Positions 7,795 to 16,421 of a DNA stretch of 64,000 nucleotides are shown in pieces. Positions within the stretch are counted from its first letter, which is position 1. The number at the start of each line of letters is the position of its first letter. The stretch is from a virus. The notes beneath the pieces are model-generated. The model was given only the letters and a program-made list of their open reading frames with translations, searched no databases and was not told the DNA's origin. Where the stretch lies: positions 1 through 64,000 of the IMG/VR virus record IMGVR_UViG_3300042923_000307. One strand, 5' to 3'. The translations under genes were made by a program, and so were the position numbers.

Positions 7795-8465
7795 TGCTTA
7801 ATAATTCAGCACGTTCAAATCCAGGTTATAGTGGTATAGCCACAAATGGTGGTTACGCGTTAATAAGCTCTTACACTGGTTCTAATAATGGGAGAGAGAT
7901 GGGGCGTATGATTGCGCTCTCTCTCGGTGCTCCAGTACAGTTTCTTTCTAGCTCCAACAGGTTGAGCTCTCATACATTCGCAGCAATGTTGTATATGTAC
8001 GAAGTCGAGTACCTTGGTAGGGATGGGCAAGCTAGCGTATGGGGTCAGGAATATACGGACGTAGCACGTAGGGAGCGTGTTCCTAAGTACATGAATGACG
8101 ATGTATCAAGCACTGATGTACTATGCTTAGCTTTTAACGCACTACGTAGCAATGACTCTAATGAAGGGTACTTCATATTCAATAGACTTATACAGAAATT
8201 TACAAATATTAATGCTGATGAGTTTGGGGGGTACATGACGTATCTTATTAAGAACGACGGTGTAAGAGTACCAGCGTTTATTAGATTTCTAAAGGAATGT
8301 GACTCAGGTTCTTTAATCAAAGCTGTTATGGATGCTATAAATGAAGAAAAGACTAACTCTCGTATTAGAGCAGCTCTTACTAGACTTAGAGATAGTGAAG
8401 AGTTTGCCGCTGTTTCCCAGCAAGTTACGTCTAAGATTTTAGCAGCATCCCAAAATCATCAGTAG
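7794..8465 (+). CDS. hypothetical protein ending the PRTRC cassette, 223 aa
   Basis: The start overlaps the ThiF stop by one base (TAATG), so it is almost certainly co-translated with it. The protein is soluble and helical with no motif I recognise (VEYLGRDGQASVWGQEY, FIRFLKECDSGSLIKAVMDA). I see no E2-type catalytic cysteine context. Its tight coupling makes it a candidate extra component, perhaps standing in for other PRTRC proteins. It is followed by the noncoding palindrome region. Confidence 0.75.
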   Translation: MLNNSARSNPGYSGIATNGGYALISSYTGSNNGREMGRMIALSLGAPVQFLSSSNRLSSHTFAAMLYMYEVEYLGRDGQASVWGQEYTDVARRERVPKYMNDDVSSTDVLCLAFNALRSNDSNEGYFIFNRLIQKFTNINADEFGGYMTYLIKNDGVRVPAFIRFLKECDSGSLIKAVMDAINEEKTNSRIRAALTRLRDSEEFAAVSQQVTSKILAASQNHQ

Positions 8466-8473
8466 GTGTGTAT

Positions 8474-8794
8474 GGTTACACTTTTAGTACTCTTTCTACA
8501 CTGTTTCTACACTATAGTGTAGAAGAAATAGTTACACTGGTTGTGGCAGTTAATGCCTCATTCTACACTTCTACACTTTTTTAAAAAGGAGAACCCTATA
8601 TAGGGTATTCATTTATAGTTTCATATGCATAATATACCATATTAAAAACTACGGATAAAATGCCTCATATGTGACTATCGTTTTTAAAAAAGTGTATCTG
8701 TGTAGAAAGGGTATTAAAGTCCTTATACTAGTGCTATTATTTCTTCTACACTATAGTGTAGAAATGGTGTAGAAAGGTGTAGAAAAGTGTAACC
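8474..8794. repeat. 321-bp imperfect palindrome of TCTACAC iterons (candidate origin or partition site)
   Basis: The 475 bases from 8466 to 8940 hold no gene. Within them GGTTACAC at 8474 mirrors GTGTAACC ending at 8794. Two perfect 20-bp palindromes TTCTACACTATAGTGTAGAA lie at 8505-8524 and 8744-8763, and CACTTTTTTAAAAA (8574-8587) mirrors TTTTTAAAAAAGTG (8681-8694). All three pairs share the same centre at 8634, so the arms match without net insertions. Left-arm half-sites read CTACAC and right-arm ones GTGTAG. An inner CCCTATATAGGG palindrome is at 8594-8605. Such iterated operators suit a replication origin, partition site or master operator. Confidence 0.8.
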
Positions 8795-8940
8795 TTTAAA
8801 AATAGCCCAAATTGGATATGTTCCAGTTGGTTAACTATTTTTTTAATTTAGGCTTATTTTACACAATTTACAGATAACTTTGACAATTCATCAAAAAGCG
8901 TTACTGCTAATGTATAAAAATACAAAGGAGATGCATATTT

Positions 8941-9504
8941 ATGAATAGTACGTTAGTCGTACTAATTGGGCCTAGTGGTGTGGGTAAAACTACGTTAGAA
9001 AAAGCTGCTGTTGAGAAGGGTGTAGCAACGTATAGGGTACGTTCAGTCACAGACAGGTCTCCAGGTAAAGGTGAAACAGAGGCTGATTACCTATTCGTTA
9101 ATAAGGGCGAGTTTGACCCTGGTGCTTGTATAGAGCACATTGAGTACGCAGGTAACAATTATGGTATACTTAAAGAAGAATTAGGTACAGCACTTGCTAC
9201 TGATAGGCCAATACTGTGCGCTGATATTCATGGTGCTAGGCAGTTAAAGAGGTATACGAAAGGGGAAGGTGTCGTACTTTTAGTATTCGTAGACGCTTCT
9301 GACGAGCAGCTTAGAGCACGCTTAGAGGCAAGAGGCAGAGGTTCTGTAGAAGAACGCATGGCTCGTGTATCTGTGGACAGGGAAGCTATACCTGAGTGCA
9401 ACGTATGCATAACTAATAATGATGGTAATATTAACGAGTCACTAGAATCCCTAAGAAAAGTATATGAAATGGGGGAAGCGCTATGCCGACTAAAGAGGAC
9501 GTAG
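8941..9504 (+). CDS. gmk: guanylate kinase, 187 aa
   Basis: The P-loop GPSGVGKTT is at residues 10-18, followed by a YRVRSVTDR block and by ADYLFVNKGEF and EYAGNNYGI, which match the GMP-binding region of guanylate kinases (usual EYAGNYYGT). It converts GMP to GDP for nucleotide supply. The length is near the family norm of about 190-205. AAGGAGAT precedes the ATG. It is the first gene after the palindrome region and overlaps the RNase H gene by 22 bases. Confidence 0.88.
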   Translation: MNSTLVVLIGPSGVGKTTLEKAAVEKGVATYRVRSVTDRSPGKGETEADYLFVNKGEFDPGACIEHIEYAGNNYGILKEELGTALATDRPILCADIHGARQLKRYTKGEGVVLLVFVDASDEQLRARLEARGRGSVEERMARVSVDREAIPECNVCITNNDGNINESLESLRKVYEMGEALCRLKRT

Positions 9505-9938
9505 AAAGTTTCAGTACAACAGCGACAATGCTACCTACACATGATGCTTTAGGAAATCCGTTTGTACATATGGCTAGTGACGGTGCATGTACATCTAACG
9601 GTGATGGTGGTTGTGCGTGGTTCGATGGTACTAACTATCATAAGTTAAAATGCAAAGTAAAGTCTACTAATAATAAGGAAGAGTATAAAGGTTTAATACA
9701 TCTATTACAAACTCTTATAGCAAATAAATTTGATGGTCGTGCATTGATAATGATGGATAGCCAACTAGTTGTTAATCAAATGAATGGCAGCTACTCTGTT
9801 AAGAACGAGGGTTTAAAACCTTTATATGCTAAGGCTGCGTCATTAGCGTCCGTGTTGGACGTCGAGATAATCTGGGTTCCAAGAACACACCCTATAATGG
9901 GTAAAGTCGATAAATTAGCTAAGGAGGCTGCGAGATGA
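9483..9938 (+). CDS. ribonuclease HI-like protein, 151 aa
   Basis: The RNase H pattern is present: ASDGACTSNGDGGCAW with the first Asp, NNKEEYKGLIHLL with Glu, ALIMMDSQLVVNQM with the second Asp, and WVPRTHPIMGKVDKLAKEA with His and the last Asp. It should cleave RNA in RNA-DNA hybrids, for example replication primers. It starts inside the guanylate kinase end after GGGGGAAG. Close genes gmk and rnh suggest a nucleotide and replication operon. Confidence 0.88.
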   Translation: MPTKEDVESFSTTATMLPTHDALGNPFVHMASDGACTSNGDGGCAWFDGTNYHKLKCKVKSTNNKEEYKGLIHLLQTLIANKFDGRALIMMDSQLVVNQMNGSYSVKNEGLKPLYAKAASLASVLDVEIIWVPRTHPIMGKVDKLAKEAAR

Positions 9939-10549
9939 TTGAATCTATACTTTTAGGTATATTAATAGTATTACTATTGGGTCTTGTGTTGTGGGTAAAG
10001 GAGATTGCAGGTATTGTAAAGGCTGTAGTACCAAGAGGTTATTCGGCTACCGATGTTATTAAATACAAGTGTAGTGTATGCGGAGGGTTGCACACTAACA
10101 AAGAATACTCAGGTGTTATGATAGACTTAGACCTAACTGGTGCTGACGCTAGAAAATGCATTATATGCGGCACTATTAACATAGGTAATAGAGAGTTTCT
10201 ACACTATATTAATGGGTTTAATAATATTGACTGGGTAGAGGGTATAATACTAAACAAAGCTACAGCCCTTATTTCCGATGCTAATGTTAAATACGCTCTA
10301 GACGATGCTACGCTACATTCTATGTTCCAATGGCTAGCTATTCTTAAGGGTGAAACACTAGACCAATACTCCGACTCTGTAGTAAAAAGAGCAAAGTTAG
10401 TAAGTGATAGTTGTATATCTTCTAGAATAGAATACACAGTCGCGCAGGATTTCAGTGATACATTTCTCAAGGATGTCAAATCTAGAAGAGATATATTCTA
10501 CAGTAAACATAAAGAGATAATGGCAGAGATTAATGGCTCTGAGGGTTGA
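9935..10549 (+). CDS. membrane-anchored zinc-ribbon protein, 204 aa
   Basis: An N-terminal membrane helix (ESILLGILIVLLLGLVLWV) is followed by two CxxC knuckles (CSVCGG near residue 46 and CIICGT near residue 72), which look like one zinc ribbon. The rest is soluble and unrecognised. ATGA overlap couples it to the RNase H gene and a terminator follows at once. Confidence 0.75.
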   Translation: MIESILLGILIVLLLGLVLWVKEIAGIVKAVVPRGYSATDVIKYKCSVCGGLHTNKEYSGVMIDLDLTGADARKCIICGTINIGNREFLHYINGFNNIDWVEGIILNKATALISDANVKYALDDATLHSMFQWLAILKGETLDQYSDSVVKRAKLVSDSCISSRIEYTVAQDFSDTFLKDVKSRRDIFYSKHKEIMAEINGSEG

Positions 10550-10572
10550 GGCTAGTGCCTCTCCCTTTTTTT
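10543..10572 (+). terminator. intrinsic terminator
   Basis: GGG-TT-GAGGC, TAGT loop, GCCTC-T-CCC, then seven T. The stem overlaps the stop codon region of the preceding gene. Confidence 0.85.
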
Positions 10573-10605
10573 AGACTAATTATGGTATAAGAAATTCGAG
10601 TAGGG
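10563..10605 (+). promoter_or_regulatory. variant class A promoter
   Basis: TGGTATAAG at 10583-10591 is followed by a divergent GAGTAGGG tail. The T-tract of the terminator occupies the place of the usual A-rich upstream box. Confidence 0.55.
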
Positions 10606-10636
10606 AGTATTATGAAAATATTTGGAGGTATACATA

Positions 10637-10903
10637 ATGATTAAAGTTGTTTCTGTTAAGAGTGCTGCTATTGGAAAGTTTGACTCTATGCATTACAATG
10701 CTACTGAAAGAGGTCTCGTAGGTGTTACTAGTTCGGGAGCTGGTGTAAATGTCTTGAAATGTAAGCTACCAGATGCTCAATCAATAATTCAGGGTATACA
10801 TAATCAGATTGGTAAACGTGAAGGTATAATAGACCTCGATACAATGTCTGCTCCAGCACCAGTACCACAGCCTGCACCTACTACTATGCAAAATAAAATA
10901 TAA
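10637..10903 (+). CDS. small hypothetical protein with Pro-rich tail, 88 aa
   Basis: ATG 10637 follows TTGGAGGTA. The body is polar (KVVSVKSAAIGKFDSMHYN) and the tail is proline-rich (SAPAPVPQPAPTT). No family recognised. It is the last plus-strand gene before a converging minus-strand operon. Confidence 0.7.
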   Translation: MIKVVSVKSAAIGKFDSMHYNATERGLVGVTSSGAGVNVLKCKLPDAQSIIQGIHNQIGKREGIIDLDTMSAPAPVPQPAPTTMQNKI

Positions 10904-10909
10904 AAAGTC

Positions 10910-10960
10910 CACTCCATAGGAGTGAACGAAAAAAGAGAGGTTCCATGTCCTCTCTCTTTA
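10910..10960. terminator. bidirectional terminator pair
   Basis: CACTCC/GGAGTG (10910-10924) and a second stem AAAGAGAGG/CCTCTCTCTTT (10931-10960) separate converging units. The second, flanked by A and T tracts, can serve both strands. Confidence 0.8.
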
Positions 10961-10974
10961 CATTGAAATATTTT

Positions 10975-11532
10975 TTACCACTGATATAGCTCGTAAGCTA
11001 CGCGACCAACTATTTGCTTGTCTTTATACTTTTGACCAACCTGTACTATGAGCTTATCATTACGTATGTGAATACCAAATGAACCATCACTATTTACATC
11101 CGTGTAGACGCCTATACCATGTTTCTTTTCCATATGTATACCATAGTAGTATAGGTCTGTCTTATCAGGCTCAGTAGCGCTTGGTTTTTCTTCCTTAATT
11201 ACAACGTCAGCCTTATCATTCTTAGCAACCTGTTTTATAACCTTATCTGCTTCTTCCTTATTAGACACTGTGGCTTTGAAATCGGGTTTTGACGTAGACA
11301 CTTGTTTGCCTATTTTGTCAGCTATAGCCCCAGCTTGCTGGTTACTTGTTTTAAATCCTGCTGAGTCTAAGGCGGCCTTTACGTTAGGAACGTCAACCTT
11401 TTCTACTGCTACTATATCAGGTGTACCTGCATTTCGGTAACATGATACAAAAGATATGGATATGAGTATAACCACACCTATAATCAGTATTACTTCCCAG
11501 TGGTCTAATATGAATCGTTTTAGCTTTTCCAC
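10975..11532 (-). CDS. membrane-anchored protein of the lysis module, 185 aa
   Basis: GTG 11532 follows GAGGAG. One N-terminal membrane segment (VILIIGVVILISISFVSCY) is followed by a long polar Lys/Glu/Asp-rich region and a beta-rich end (SFGIHIRNDKLIVQVGQ). It lies directly after the endolysin in the lysis operon. It could be a spanin-like or regulatory lysis protein, but a spanin is not expected in a Gram-positive host; function unknown. Confidence 0.75.
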   Translation of the reverse strand: MEKLKRFILDHWEVILIIGVVILISISFVSCYRNAGTPDIVAVEKVDVPNVKAALDSAGFKTSNQQAGAIADKIGKQVSTSKPDFKATVSNKEEADKVIKQVAKNDKADVVIKEEKPSATEPDKTDLYYYGIHMEKKHGIGVYTDVNSDGSFGIHIRNDKLIVQVGQKYKDKQIVGRVAYELYQW

Positions 11533-11555
11533 TAAAATCAGCTCCTCACGCGCTA

Positions 11556-12038
11556 CTAAAGCAGCGCTGTTACTCTTTCACGGAGCTCCCCTAGACGATT
11601 GTACATGTTGTCGCCAGGGCAGTCTGTGCTATTTTTATCCCTGTGACCTACTATTGTTTCTTCATCGGATGGCAGGTCGTATATTTCGCAAAGGTCAGCT
11701 ATTAGGTTAGCCAGCGATTCCATCTGAGCTTCCTCAGGTTCGTAGTTAGCGAAGTCGCCTACTACATTAATACCAATACTTTCACGGTTGAAACCGTAAC
11801 AGTGGGAGCCTAGTGTAGTTCTAGGTCTACCGCGTTCTATGCTGCCATCCTTACGTATAACGTAATGGTAGCCACAACCACTCCAACCATTGGCTAAGTG
11901 CCACTTGTGTATCTCAGCGGCGGATACATCACGGTTAATATCTCCTACATGATGTACTACAAAGAAATTAGTCTCTGGTCTATAAGATAGTTCGTTTACA
12001 AAATCAAGGTCTGTCTCAACTATCGACACTCTGCCCAT
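11556..12038 (-). CDS. endolysin: N-acetylmuramoyl-L-alanine amidase (Amidase_2/PGRP), 160 aa
   Basis: The zinc-amidase pattern is visible: FFVVHHVGD with the first His, GYHYVIRKDGSIERGRP, SIGINVVGDF, and GHRDKNSTDCPG with the last His and Cys. It cuts the lactyl-Ala bond of peptidoglycan for host lysis. There is no wall-binding domain, so it is a catalytic domain only. I use ATG 12038 after AGGAG; the frame is open further upstream inside the previous gene, which it overlaps by 23 bases. Confidence 0.9.
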   Translation of the reverse strand: MGRVSIVETDLDFVNELSYRPETNFFVVHHVGDINRDVSAAEIHKWHLANGWSGCGYHYVIRKDGSIERGRPRTTLGSHCYGFNRESIGINVVGDFANYEPEEAQMESLANLIADLCEIYDLPSDEETIVGHRDKNSTDCPGDNMYNRLGELRERVTALL

Positions 12039-12219
12039 TTTTAAGCTCACACTCCTTTTTTTTATAGCAGCACCTGCATACGTTTCTAGCCTCTGCGTAT
12101 ATAGCACATTGAGCTGCGCTTATTATGCCCTTAGCTTTGTACTCTAATTCCTCGGGGCTATTACGAAGGCAAGGCGCATACGTCTTGAGTAACTTAAGCA
12201 GTGACTCCTTTCGTATCAT
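12016..12219 (-). CDS. small Cys-containing protein, 67 aa
   Basis: ATG 12219 follows GAGGTGA. The product is basic with a CRCCYKKKEC cluster near its end, possibly metal-binding. Its 3' end overlaps the endolysin start. Family not recognised; the ribosome site and operon position support translation. Confidence 0.65.
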   Translation of the reverse strand: MIRKESLLKLLKTYAPCLRNSPEELEYKAKGIISAAQCAIYAEARNVCRCCYKKKECELKNGQSVDS

Positions 12220-12222
12220 GCT

Positions 12223-12477
12223 TTAGGCTTCACCTCTATTGGTCGGTTTACCCTTAATGGGCATTTCACCGTCCATAGAATTAAACTTAGAATCTATAGC
12301 GTGCTCCGCAAGTAGTGCTCCCCTTATTGTTAGATACATGTTCTGTAGCTGTACCAAGTCAAAGTTAGTTTTCTTCAGGGCGTTAGACGTCCAAGCCAGC
12401 AAAAACAGTACGAGGAATAAGGGGCTAACCCAATCGCGTGCTATATACGCCATAAACTTTTGGTATACTGAAACCAT
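12223..12477 (-). CDS. candidate holin, 84 aa
   Basis: ATG 12477 follows TAGGTGAT. One clear membrane segment (VSPLFLVLFLLAWTSNAL) lies near residues 18-35, with a charged C-terminal tail (KGKPTNRGEA). The size, single helix and place just upstream of the endolysin fit a small holin or anti-holin. No family match can be claimed. Confidence 0.6.
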   Translation of the reverse strand: MVSVYQKFMAYIARDWVSPLFLVLFLLAWTSNALKKTNFDLVQLQNMYLTIRGALLAEHAIDSKFNSMDGEMPIKGKPTNRGEA

Positions 12478-12486
12478 TGATATCAC

Positions 12487-12996
12487 CTACTTTGAGAATA
12501 TATGTAGAATAAGCTCTTTTGCTGCGGCTAACAGGGCTGCGATTAGACCGCGCATGAGCCATTTATTCTGCTCTTTTATCTCCTTTATCTCTTTATCACA
12601 ATCTGACCTTACGTCTGCGATGTCCTTATGGAATGCTAGAATAGTAGCGTCAAATATATCTTTAGATATTTGTTTGTCACTTTGGTCTTCTAGTTTTTTC
12701 ATAACATTTTCACACAGTACTTTAACATCATTGCTTTGCTGTTTAAGCGACACAAGAGTGCTGTCAAACAACTCTCTTGATACATAATTCGTTTCTAGTC
12801 TATCAATTAAACGTTCCATAGACATACACATTTTGTTTACGTTTTCCTTAATAAACTGTATCTCTTGAGGCATACCAACAATAGTATGCTCAATCTTATC
12901 GATACGCTTCTGTGCATCTACTATGGCCTGCTGATGGGCTATATAATGTGTATTGCACGCGTCTGTTCTAGTATGTTCCATAGTGTACACCGCCAT
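12487..12996 (-). CDS. XhlA-like coiled-coil membrane protein, 169 aa
   Basis: A long coiled coil (QKRIDKIEHTIVG, INKMCMSMERLIDRLE type heptads) is followed by a C-terminal membrane helix (NKWLMRGLIAALLAAAKELI). This layout is that of haemolysin XhlA-like holin partners, though it is longer than the usual 90 or so residues. The start could be ATG 12996 or ATG 12981; neither has a strong ribosome site. It precedes the candidate holin and endolysin. Confidence 0.7.
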   Translation of the reverse strand: MAVYTMEHTRTDACNTHYIAHQQAIVDAQKRIDKIEHTIVGMPQEIQFIKENVNKMCMSMERLIDRLETNYVSRELFDSTLVSLKQQSNDVKVLCENVMKKLEDQSDKQISKDIFDATILAFHKDIADVRSDCDKEIKEIKEQNKWLMRGLIAALLAAAKELILHIFSK

Positions 12997-13019
12997 TTAA
13001 TTATTTGTACGAGAGATAA

Positions 13020-13430
13020 TTAGCGTACATCTCTCAATATGGTATCAACTATTGACGATATACACTCAGGTGCCTTTGGCAGCGCTAAGCCGTCAGTATA
13101 ATTTTGGGAGTAATCACGAAGCTCTGCCCACCAGGCTACTACAGCAGCGTAATCTGATTCTGGCATTTTCTGTGAGTCTGTTCCTGTAATCTGTCTTTGG
13201 AATATCCACTGTGTTTCATCTAGAAGAGTGTCTCTTAGTTCTAACTGCGTGTCCTTTAAATATACTACAGGCTTAGTACTAATAACAACACCATCAGCAA
13301 GACCTATGTATCTTACATCAATAACCTCGTTAGACTGTATAGCTACGCATTCTTGCAGCTTAATGTCGTCTGCATCAGGCTCATGGTCACATATTGAAAC
13401 ACACTTATTATTTTTAAATACGTACCACAT
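13020..13430 (-). CDS. tail-fibre-associated protein, 136 aa
   Basis: AGGAGTG precedes ATG 13430. The N-terminal part (WYVFKNNKCVSICDHEP) and the middle (ETQWIFQRQITGTD, YAAVVAWWAELRDYSQNY) resemble small proteins coded after tail fibres that act as fibre chaperones or tail components. It directly follows the tail-collar gene. The assignment rests on position and general look. Confidence 0.6.
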   Translation of the reverse strand: MWYVFKNNKCVSICDHEPDADDIKLQECVAIQSNEVIDVRYIGLADGVVISTKPVVYLKDTQLELRDTLLDETQWIFQRQITGTDSQKMPESDYAAVVAWWAELRDYSQNYTDGLALPKAPECISSIVDTILRDVR

Positions 13431-13431
13431 A

Positions 13432-14454
13432 CTACTTCACTCCTATAATAATGTAGTTAGCCCAACCGCCGCCATTTGAACTATCATAACACGTAACTAC
13501 CCTATTCTCATCAGCCCAAGTATGCTCATGAGTGTACTTACCAGAGTCTAAGTCTCTTAAACTTATCATCCACTTACATTGTTCCTGTGTGTAACCAGCA
13601 GGAAGAGGTATAATTCCTTTATTGAATACAGCCCCAGTAAGAATGGATACGTTTGCACTACCAACCTCTATTTCGTGTGTAAGGTCTGCCCGTAGGTCAT
13701 TTATCATCTTTATTATGTCGCTAGCGTGGTAGCTATCAAGAGTATCTGCATCGCGGTCAATACCATCATCTATATTAACATACGAGCTACCCGTAGTACG
13801 CATTATAAAGCACATAGCATAATAAGGAGGCATGTTATTATGTGCTTGATTTCCTCCAGCAGACTCAGTAGGTGATTTGAACCAGAAGTTCTCTGGTCTA
13901 CCCGCATTACCGCTAGCCATGTATCCTTGTACTACACCGCCTATTTGTCCACTCTCGTTATAAACCTGCCAGTTTGTACCATGAACATGTGATGGCATCT
14001 CGGCAGGTGTAAGTGTGTGTTGCTCCTCACCACCGCTTGCCCCTACATTGTACTTACTACCAGCGCCTACTACGAACTTATCTCTAAGGTCAGGTGTACC
14101 GTTAGTTCCGTCGCATAATGCGAATCCTATCGGAATCATTGCTACGCTACCAGACCACATTAGTATAGCACCACGTGGAACAGTGTCAACCATAGTCCAT
14201 AGCTCATCTATGTTTTCTTCTATACCAGCAAGCTGCGCTATATGACTAGGGTCCATAAAACCAGCTTTAATAGTGTCTACTACCTTATGGTGGTCAGAAC
14301 CATAGTTACCTATATGCGCATCCGCATCGTTTACTAGCCGTTGAATCTTATCCCTTACCTCAGCCATATGCGCAGCCTTAGGTTTAGTTTGGTCAGCAGT
14401 TAATACTGGGTCAGTAAAAGTTTGTGGTCCTGTTATACTTCTAACTAGAGCCAT
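13432..14454 (-). CDS. phage tail-collar domain protein, 340 aa
   Basis: The central region has the tail-collar signature: PRGAILMWSGSVAMIPIGFA, LCDGTNGTPDLRDKFVVGAG, then PSHVHG and NNMPPYYAMCFIMRT. Such domains occur in short tail fibres and receptor-binding proteins. The N-terminal 80 residues are helical and may attach to the baseplate or another fibre; the C-terminal part is a beta-rich tip (ADENRVVTCYDSSNGGGW). AAAGGAGG precedes the ATG. Confidence 0.88.
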   Translation of the reverse strand: MALVRSITGPQTFTDPVLTADQTKPKAAHMAEVRDKIQRLVNDADAHIGNYGSDHHKVVDTIKAGFMDPSHIAQLAGIEENIDELWTMVDTVPRGAILMWSGSVAMIPIGFALCDGTNGTPDLRDKFVVGAGSKYNVGASGGEEQHTLTPAEMPSHVHGTNWQVYNESGQIGGVVQGYMASGNAGRPENFWFKSPTESAGGNQAHNNMPPYYAMCFIMRTTGSSYVNIDDGIDRDADTLDSYHASDIIKMINDLRADLTHEIEVGSANVSILTGAVFNKGIIPLPAGYTQEQCKWMISLRDLDSGKYTHEHTWADENRVVTCYDSSNGGGWANYIIIGVK

Positions 14455-14465
14455 AATTACCTCCT

Positions 14466-16379
14466 TTAAGCATATACAGAATGACTTATCGTAGAGTCAT
14501 CCGTATACAGTGTTCCTTCACCGTGCTCGAATTTTAGTTTAGTCCATGTAGCTCTAGTACTATTAAAACCACCTTCTATATACATGTATGCAATAGCAGT
14601 AGTTGCTCCTGCAGGCGGTTGTGTTACTATTTCATAGTATGAGCTTGTGTATCCTTGTGTAGCCTTCTCTATAACAGTGCTACCTACTTGAGTACTACCT
14701 GAATTAAAGAATTTTACAGCTATACCGAAGTTACCAGTAGTACTCGGTATAGCTTCCATAATTGCTCTATACGTATATGTCTCCGTATCCACTACAGTTA
14801 TAGCTTCTGAGCCTATAAACGTATCAGCAGGGCACACCCCACCAAACCATAGAAAACCAGAACCGATTGTAGCGTCCTTAGTTACATTTATAAATTTGCT
14901 ACTAGGTATAGGACCCCAATGGTTTAGACCTAACTTACCGCATGGGTTAACAATAAGGTTTACCCCAGTACTATCTAAGTAGTTACGCAGTGCTTCTAAG
15001 TCTATACCATTATAAGCACCTAATGTAAAAGGTTTTTTAGACAAAGCTATGACTATAAGTTCTAGGTCATTTAACCATTCTTCGTCGCATCTTACCTCAG
15101 TAATGTAAGAGTTGAGAGGCTCCATCCAACTTTCAGAACCGAATATAACGTTAAACATATGTGGTAACTCAAAAGGGTTAACATCTATTTCCGATTTAAG
15201 AACAGAAAGGCTATCGTCAACTGTAGCAAAAGCTATACGTACTTTATCAACGTGCTCTACATAAGCTATACGAAGTACACAAGGTACATACGTAGACAAG
15301 CTAGACTGTGGTAGGGTAATAGATGGGCCATATGTTGTTACACCATTATTTTTTAGCATAACTTTAAAAATAGGGTTAGCAGTATCTTCTGAGCTATGCA
15401 ATACGCCTAAGCTAACAGTAGAATCCTCTGACGTAATAAATAGAGGTCCTGAGTTCCCTACGTGTGATGCTAGGCCATTAGCGCTAACTTTCATCCAGAA
15501 TATAGCAGATATTTCCTTGTTACGTGAAGTCACTACTCTGGAGTATCTAGCTACGTTAGCCTCACGGGATGTATTAACCCATGAGTGCGCTATTTTACCT
15601 TTCTCTAACATAAGGTTCTTAAAAGTAACAGATACTTTAGAGTAGGTAAGACTATAATTTATGTAGATAGTTAGGTAAGCTGTGGTAGCACCCGTTGGCG
15701 GTACTACGCCCTCAAGATAGAGTCTACCAGAGTAACCATTAGAATTAGTACTAATAGTCTTAGTATCAAGAACTACGTTTGATGCGTTCTTAAACGTTAT
15801 AGAACAACCTATAGTTACTCCTAGTCTCTCCAAGTTATCATCTGTAAGACACTGTACACTAAACGATAAAGGTGCCCCATCTTGTAGTGTAACAGATGGT
15901 GTAACGGCGTGTACTATACCCGAAACTATATCACCTTTAATGTCTTTGTTTGTTATAGTCATACCCTTACGGTTAAATACCGTAGTATGTTGCGTACCAT
16001 TGTCCTTTGCTAAGGTTGATGGCATCGTAAGCTCTGAGTTAAAAGTTGGAATAGACGCGAATAGGTTAGCAGACGCACTCTGTACGAAAGCAGAACCTAG
16101 CATAAAATTATCCTTTATAAACACTGACGATAGTTCAGAGTTCAGTATCGGCTCTGCACCACCTACTACATCTTCTCCATCATCACAGTGTACAAGGAAT
16201 GTAGTTGACTCTAGTATTGTAGGTGATATAATACGAGCAGCGTACTGTAGCGCATAATCCGTTCGCGCATCTGCGTCCATACACGCTAGAAGTGGCCTAT
16301 TAAGAACACTAGGCGTAGGTATCTCACCATGGTTTATTTTACTATTTACAAAGTCTATCTGGCTAAATGCCTGAGTCAC
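14466..16379 (-). CDS. large tail-fibre or receptor-binding protein, 637 aa
   Basis: GTG 16379 follows GAGGTG. The protein is Ser/Thr-rich and beta-dominated, with jelly-roll-like stretches (VTFKNLMLEKGKIAHSWVNTS, ISAIFWMKVSANGL) repeated near the C-terminal end (TKLKFEHGEGTLY), suggesting two carbohydrate-binding-like modules. It lies between the collagen-like fibre and the collar protein in the fibre operon. The exact family is not identified. Confidence 0.75.
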   Translation of the reverse strand: MTQAFSQIDFVNSKINHGEIPTPSVLNRPLLACMDADARTDYALQYAARIISPTILESTTFLVHCDDGEDVVGGAEPILNSELSSVFIKDNFMLGSAFVQSASANLFASIPTFNSELTMPSTLAKDNGTQHTTVFNRKGMTITNKDIKGDIVSGIVHAVTPSVTLQDGAPLSFSVQCLTDDNLERLGVTIGCSITFKNASNVVLDTKTISTNSNGYSGRLYLEGVVPPTGATTAYLTIYINYSLTYSKVSVTFKNLMLEKGKIAHSWVNTSREANVARYSRVVTSRNKEISAIFWMKVSANGLASHVGNSGPLFITSEDSTVSLGVLHSSEDTANPIFKVMLKNNGVTTYGPSITLPQSSLSTYVPCVLRIAYVEHVDKVRIAFATVDDSLSVLKSEIDVNPFELPHMFNVIFGSESWMEPLNSYITEVRCDEEWLNDLELIVIALSKKPFTLGAYNGIDLEALRNYLDSTGVNLIVNPCGKLGLNHWGPIPSSKFINVTKDATIGSGFLWFGGVCPADTFIGSEAITVVDTETYTYRAIMEAIPSTTGNFGIAVKFFNSGSTQVGSTVIEKATQGYTSSYYEIVTQPPAGATTAIAYMYIEGGFNSTRATWTKLKFEHGEGTLYTDDSTISHSVYA

Positions 16380-16421
16380 ATCTTTTGCACCTCACAATAA
16401 TAAAGAGTAGTTATTCTACTC

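Noticed and set aside
8466-8940. CRISPR array
   Set aside because: The repeats are short and palindromic, arranged as mirror arms and not as evenly spaced direct repeats with unique spacers.
8870-8940. Host-type promoter for guanylate kinase (TTTGACA and TATAAA)
   Set aside because: The two boxes are about 27 bases apart, far beyond the usual 16-18, so the match is probably chance.
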